Positions 7,037 through 9,880 of a DNA stretch of 9,880 nucleotides are shown one piece after another. Each line of letters opens with the position of its first letter. Positions within the stretch are counted from its first letter, which is position 1. The notes under the pieces were generated by a model. The model was not told the origin of the DNA, did no database searches, and saw nothing but the letters and a program-made list of their open reading frames with translations. The DNA comes from an uncultured Flavobacteriales bacterium (lineage in GTDB: Bacteria; Bacteroidota; Bacteroidia; Flavobacteriales; Vicingaceae): positions 1 through 9,880 of the forward strand of contig CAJXFJ010000034.1 of the NCBI GenBank assembly GCA_913052515.1. The letters are read 5' to 3'. The translations under genes were made by a program, and so were the position numbers.

Positions 7037-8141
7037 CATTTTATTATTTCTATTGCTTCCTTACATGATAGTGATTGTTCAATGGATATTTGCATTGCGT
7101 CAAAAGAAGACTTTTGATGTTAAAAAGCATCTGAATGAAAAAGTAAGCATTGTTGTTCCTTTTCGGAACGAAGAGAAAAATATAAAGAACCTGATTCTTT
7201 CACTTACCTCACAAAGCTTTCCGAAAGAGCTGTTTGAAATTATTTTAATCGATGACCATTCAGGAGACCAAAGTGTAGCATTGATTCAATCTTTGCTTGA
7301 AAAGGAAAGTAATCTACGCCTATTAAAATTAGAGGAGCAAACAGGAAAAAAAGCTGCCATACGTCTTGGAATTGAAAAATCTCAATCAGACCTGATTATC
7401 ACAACCGATGCGGATTGTGTTCATGATCCAAATTGGCTTAATCTAATGGTCAATTCATTTTTAAATGAGAAGCCAATGTTATTATGTGCTGCTGTTAAAT
7501 TTTCAACTTTGGATAAAGATTGGAAAAAAGTGTTTAATCTAGAACAAGCGGCACTAATGGCTGCCACAGCTGGAAGTATAAAAAGTGGAAATGCATTTAT
7601 GTGCAATGGTGCCAATCTAATGTTTCCAAAGGCATTATACCTTGAATTAAAAGATGAGGAGTTAAAAACCAATTTGGCTTCAGGTGATGATGTCTTTTTA
7701 CTTCATGCTCTTAAGCAAAAATTTGGCAAGGAATCGAATATTTCATTTTTAACAGCTAAAGAAGCTATTGTTAGTACTCCATTTCCAAGTTCGTGGAAAG
7801 AGTTTTTAAATCAAAAAATAAGATGGGCACAAAAAGGAAAATATTATAAGGATAAATCAGCAAGGCTTTATGGTTTAAGTATTCTCTTGGCAAATTTGAG
7901 TTTGTTTATTTCCTTTTTTGCCGTTTTCTTTAACCAAATGTCATTTGGACAATTCGCTTTTATCTTTGGTCTTAAATGCTTGCTAGATTTTCTATTATTA
8001 AGACAAATACAGTCATGGTATCCAATTAAAAATGCAATTGTAAATGTTACTTTACTCTCTTTTCTTTATCCTTTCTACACAGTGGGTATAGCTTTGTTAT
8101 CTTTACTTTACCGTCCGGTTTGGAAAGGACGAAAAATTTAG
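7029..8141 (+). CDS. Membrane-anchored family 2 glycosyltransferase
   Basis: This 370-residue GT2 enzyme has an N-terminal membrane anchor (residues about 2-23), a GT-A catalytic domain and two or three C-terminal membrane segments (about 280-365). Visible motifs are VSIVVPFRNEE (39-49) and IDDHSGD (74-80) for the nucleotide, the DxD motif D127-A-D129 for metal and sugar nucleotide, GDD at 219-221 in the acceptor/base region, and QKIRW (262-266), the QxxRW signature of processive or membrane-facing enzymes. It should transfer sugar from an activated donor to a lipid or growing glycan at the cytoplasmic face; donor and acceptor are not readable. The TTG start at 7029 keeps the full anchor helix, while the ATG at 7065 would cut it. 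It overlaps the upstream membrane gene by eight bases, suggesting coupled translation. Confidence 0.9.
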   Translation: MTSILLFLLLPYMIVIVQWIFALRQKKTFDVKKHLNEKVSIVVPFRNEEKNIKNLILSLTSQSFPKELFEIILIDDHSGDQSVALIQSLLEKESNLRLLKLEEQTGKKAAIRLGIEKSQSDLIITTDADCVHDPNWLNLMVNSFLNEKPMLLCAAVKFSTLDKDWKKVFNLEQAALMAATAGSIKSGNAFMCNGANLMFPKALYLELKDEELKTNLASGDDVFLLHALKQKFGKESNISFLTAKEAIVSTPFPSSWKEFLNQKIRWAQKGKYYKDKSARLYGLSILLANLSLFISFFAVFFNQMSFGQFAFIFGLKCLLDFLLLRQIQSWYPIKNAIVNVTLLSFLYPFYTVGIALLSLLYRPVWKGRKI

Positions 8142-8156
8142 TTGCCTTAGTCTTTT

Positions 8157-9281
8157 ATGAAGCAGGATTCGCCAACATATTTAGCATGGAAAAAGTTAAA
8201 AGCAAACCCTTTAGCAGTAGCGGGCCTGTCATGCATTTTTGTTTTTTTACTTGTAGCTATATTAGGGCCAATTCTGCGGCCAGATTCTAGTCCTAAAGCC
8301 AATCAGCAGCACTTAGAAATTGCAAGAAAACATCCTGGCTTTCAACAAAAAATGTTGGTGCTCCCAGCATTGAATGCAGCTAGGGATCAATCTTTTTTTA
8401 ATTGGTGGTTGTATGGAAAAGAAGCAAGTCAAAGAGAGATTCCAATCTACGATTATAAATTCGAGGAAGATCAAATTACTGTTGAACGATATACAGGAAG
8501 TAAACCCAATGAAGGCGAATGGCTCAGTTTTGACAAGAACCTTTGGCTAGATGCAGGATTTGAATTTACTGAATCGAAAATCGTTCAGGAAAGAACTTAT
8601 TGGCTTGGTACGGACCGATATGGACGAGATTTATTAAGTCGTTTAATGGCTGGTACATGGATTTCTTTCACCGTAGGATTTATTGCCATTTTAATCAGTT
8701 TAGTTATTGGCATCAGTTTAGGAATGTTGGCCGCTTATTATAAAGGAAAACTAGACGAATTTGTAATGTGGTTCATTAATGTGGTTTGGTCTATTCCTAC
8801 GCTATTGTTGGTAATTGCCATTACTTTGGCTTTAGGAAAAGGCTTTTGGCAAGTATTTGTCGCTGTTGGTTTAACCATGTGGGTTGAAGTTGCGAGGGTG
8901 GTTAGAGGTCAAGTTATGAGCGTTAGAGAAATGGAATTTGTGGAAGCTGGGAAGTCGCTTGGGTTTAAAGATTTTCGAATTATGCTAAAGCATATCTTAC
9001 CCAATATTACTGGCCCAATAATTGTCATTTCTGCTTCCAATTTTGCAGCCGCTATACTCATTGAGGCCGGACTTAGCTTTTTGGGTTTAGGAGCTCAACC
9101 TCCACAAGCCACTTGGGGAAAAATGATTAGCGAACACAAGGGATATATTATTACTGGAGATGCCTACTTGGCCATTCTACCAGGAATTGCCATTTGTTTG
9201 CTAGTACTTTCTTTCGTTTTACTAGGAAACGGATTGAGAGATGCTTTTGACACCAAAGGCATGAAAGGAGTAAATCTCTAA
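8157..9281 (+). CDS. ABC transporter permease, DppC/OppC type
   Basis: This 374-residue inner-membrane subunit belongs to the dipeptide/oligopeptide/nickel importer class. An OppC-type N-terminal segment (AWKKLKANPLAVAGL) leads into the first membrane helix (about 19-40). The LGTDRYGRDLLSRL motif (150-163) precedes the permease core of about five helices. The cytoplasmic EAA loop that contacts the ATPase is intact (E263-A-G ... G269 ... H279-I-L-P-N283). About 105 residues lie between helix 1 and the DRYGRD motif, far more than in enterobacterial DppC, forming an extracytoplasmic domain of unknown role. No partner permease, ATPase or binding protein is in the window, so the complex must be completed from elsewhere. 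The ATG lies 15 bases after the glycosyltransferase stop, and only seven bases separate its stop from that of the convergent transporter gene. Confidence 0.93.
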   Translation: MKQDSPTYLAWKKLKANPLAVAGLSCIFVFLLVAILGPILRPDSSPKANQQHLEIARKHPGFQQKMLVLPALNAARDQSFFNWWLYGKEASQREIPIYDYKFEEDQITVERYTGSKPNEGEWLSFDKNLWLDAGFEFTESKIVQERTYWLGTDRYGRDLLSRLMAGTWISFTVGFIAILISLVIGISLGMLAAYYKGKLDEFVMWFINVVWSIPTLLLVIAITLALGKGFWQVFVAVGLTMWVEVARVVRGQVMSVREMEFVEAGKSLGFKDFRIMLKHILPNITGPIIVISASNFAAAILIEAGLSFLGLGAQPPQATWGKMISEHKGYIITGDAYLAILPGIAICLLVLSFVLLGNGLRDAFDTKGMKGVNL

Positions 9282-9288
9282 CTAAGCA

Positions 9289-9744
9289 CTAAAAAATCAG
9301 CAAAGCAGAAAGATAGATTAAGCCTCCGGCTAACATTAAAACTAAAGTGTAGGGTAAAATGTCCTTAGCTTTTAATTGGGTAATTCCTAACAAAGGCAAA
9401 GCCCAAAAAGGTTGAAGCATATTGGTTAATTGATCGCCGTATGCCAAAGCCAGAATGCTTTTGGGTAAATCGATGCCTAAACTTTGAGAAGCTTGCACAA
9501 TGATTGGGCCTTGAACCGCCCACTGTCCGCCACCACTAGGGACAAAAATGTTTACAATTCCTGCGCTAATCATTGTGAAAATGGGGAATGTATTTTCATT
9601 TGAAATTTGGACAAAAAAGGCTGAAAATTCATGAACCAAACCTGAGCTCTTCATCATGCCCATTATGCCAAAGTAAAATGGAAATTGAATTAAAATTCCT
9701 GCTGCACCGCCAATGGCCTCATTTACTGCTTTAAGAAAAGCATG
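9289..9744 (-). CDS. AtoE-type short-chain fatty acid transporter, C-terminal fragment
   Basis: The frame encodes the last ~150 residues of a TIGR00366/AtoE-like permease, normally about 440 residues, which imports short-chain fatty acids such as acetoacetate or butyrate. Family landmarks are GILIQFPFYFGIMGMM, NIFVPSGGGQWAVQGP, ILALAYGDQLTNMLQPFWALP and the hydrophobic C-terminal helix. Homology runs upstream past the ATG at 9663 (FLKAVNEAIGGAAG...) to about 9741, so that ATG is an internal methionine, not a start. Directly beyond, at 9747-9745, the frame meets TGA, and the N-terminal two thirds of the family is absent. Either the gene is broken by rearrangement or the contig is chimeric here. 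The stop TAG is seven bases from the permease stop. Confidence 0.85.
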   Translation of the reverse strand, partial: HAFLKAVNEAIGGAAGILIQFPFYFGIMGMMKSSGLVHEFSAFFVQISNENTFPIFTMISAGIVNIFVPSGGGQWAVQGPIIVQASQSLGIDLPKSILALAYGDQLTNMLQPFWALPLLGITQLKAKDILPYTLVLMLAGGLIYLSALLIF

Positions 9745-9748
9745 TCAG
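9738..9748. other. Abrupt homology breakpoint in the transporter gene
   Basis: Recognisable AtoE-family sequence on the minus strand ends here and unrelated sequence starts. No inverted repeat, target duplication or transposase is visible at the point. About 140 bases remain to the window edge. Confidence 0.6.
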
Positions 9749-9880
9749 TTTTATGAAGTGAAATGTTCAGGTAAATACTCAGCAAAAACTGCTGCAGCAA
9801 GATATTTATTCCAATTATCACGTGAAGTACAAGAGCAAATTGTAGCCTTAGAAAAAAGTGATGCAGCTAAAATGAGAAGA
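9743..9880 (+). CDS. Unidentified open frame running off the window edge (partial)
   Basis: From 9743 to the last base, 46 codons are open on the plus strand while the other two plus frames hit stops early. The peptide (CQFYEVKCSGKYSAK, then a helical LSREVQEQIVALEK stretch) looks protein-like, but I do not recognise it. The nearest in-frame ATG (9713) lies within antisense transporter sequence, so it is probably not the true start and the gene is likely cut at the junction. A minus-strand frame is also open over most of this stretch, so coding direction is uncertain. Confidence 0.35.

Noticed and set aside
8112..8136. CGTCC/GGACG inverted repeat at the glycosyltransferase 3' end
   Set aside because: The stem is only five base pairs with a ten-base loop, no T run follows on the plus strand, and it codes for the C-terminus.
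9661..9663. ATG at 9663 as the start of a short 124-residue transporter protein
   Set aside because: Family homology continues about 26 codons upstream of it, so it is an internal methionine of a truncated gene.
1..9880. CRISPR array, tRNA, insertion sequence, defence or toxin system
   Set aside because: No regular direct repeats, cloverleaf sequences, transposase motifs or defence-family domains were found; the genes are housekeeping, secretion and envelope functions.

Overview
The window looks like a chromosomal contig from a Bacteroidota bacterium, probably of the order Cytophagales (Marivirga- or Fulvivirga-like; this placement is inference). The DNA is AT-rich, with strong use of A/T-ending codons and no clear Shine-Dalgarno sites. 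There is a type IX secretion (T9SS) style C-terminal sorting domain next to a PorV/PorQ-family outer-membrane protein. Several short sites fit the Bacteroidota promoter form TAnnTTTG.

Left third (2-4560, plus strand): the last 1159 residues of a very large secreted protein with a T9SS-like C-terminal domain, followed 11 bases later by a PorV/PorQ-family beta-barrel gene. This pair looks like a cell-surface cargo with its dedicated outer-membrane partner. A strong intrinsic terminator (4587-4619) closes the unit.

Middle (4640-6065): greA (transcript cleavage factor) and a HIT-family nucleotide hydrolase are coupled through a TAATG stop/start overlap. They converge on ruvC (Holliday junction resolvase, minus strand), whose stop codon overlaps the HIT stop.

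Right-middle (6065-9281, plus strand): a closely packed run of three inner-membrane protein genes: a flippase-like (LPG synthase TM domain) protein, a membrane-anchored family 2 glycosyltransferase overlapping it by 8 bases, and a DppC/OppC-type ABC permease with a large extracytoplasmic insertion. The first gene starts divergently from ruvC, and the two start codons share base pair 6065.

Right end (9289-9880): on the minus strand, the C-terminal third of an AtoE-type short-chain fatty acid transporter. Its homology stops abruptly near 9741, where the frame meets a stop. From there to the window edge (about 140 bases) there is an unrelated open frame on the plus strand with no recognisable identity. 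This is either a rearrangement or, more likely, a chimeric contig end.

Most of the window is ordinary housekeeping and envelope gene content. The points most worth a second look are the T9SS cargo/PorV pair with its extended C-terminal tail, the broken junction at about 9741, and the promoter-like site abutting the terminator upstream of greA. I see no tRNA, rRNA, CRISPR array, insertion sequence or defence system. No stretch over 300 bases lacks a gene.
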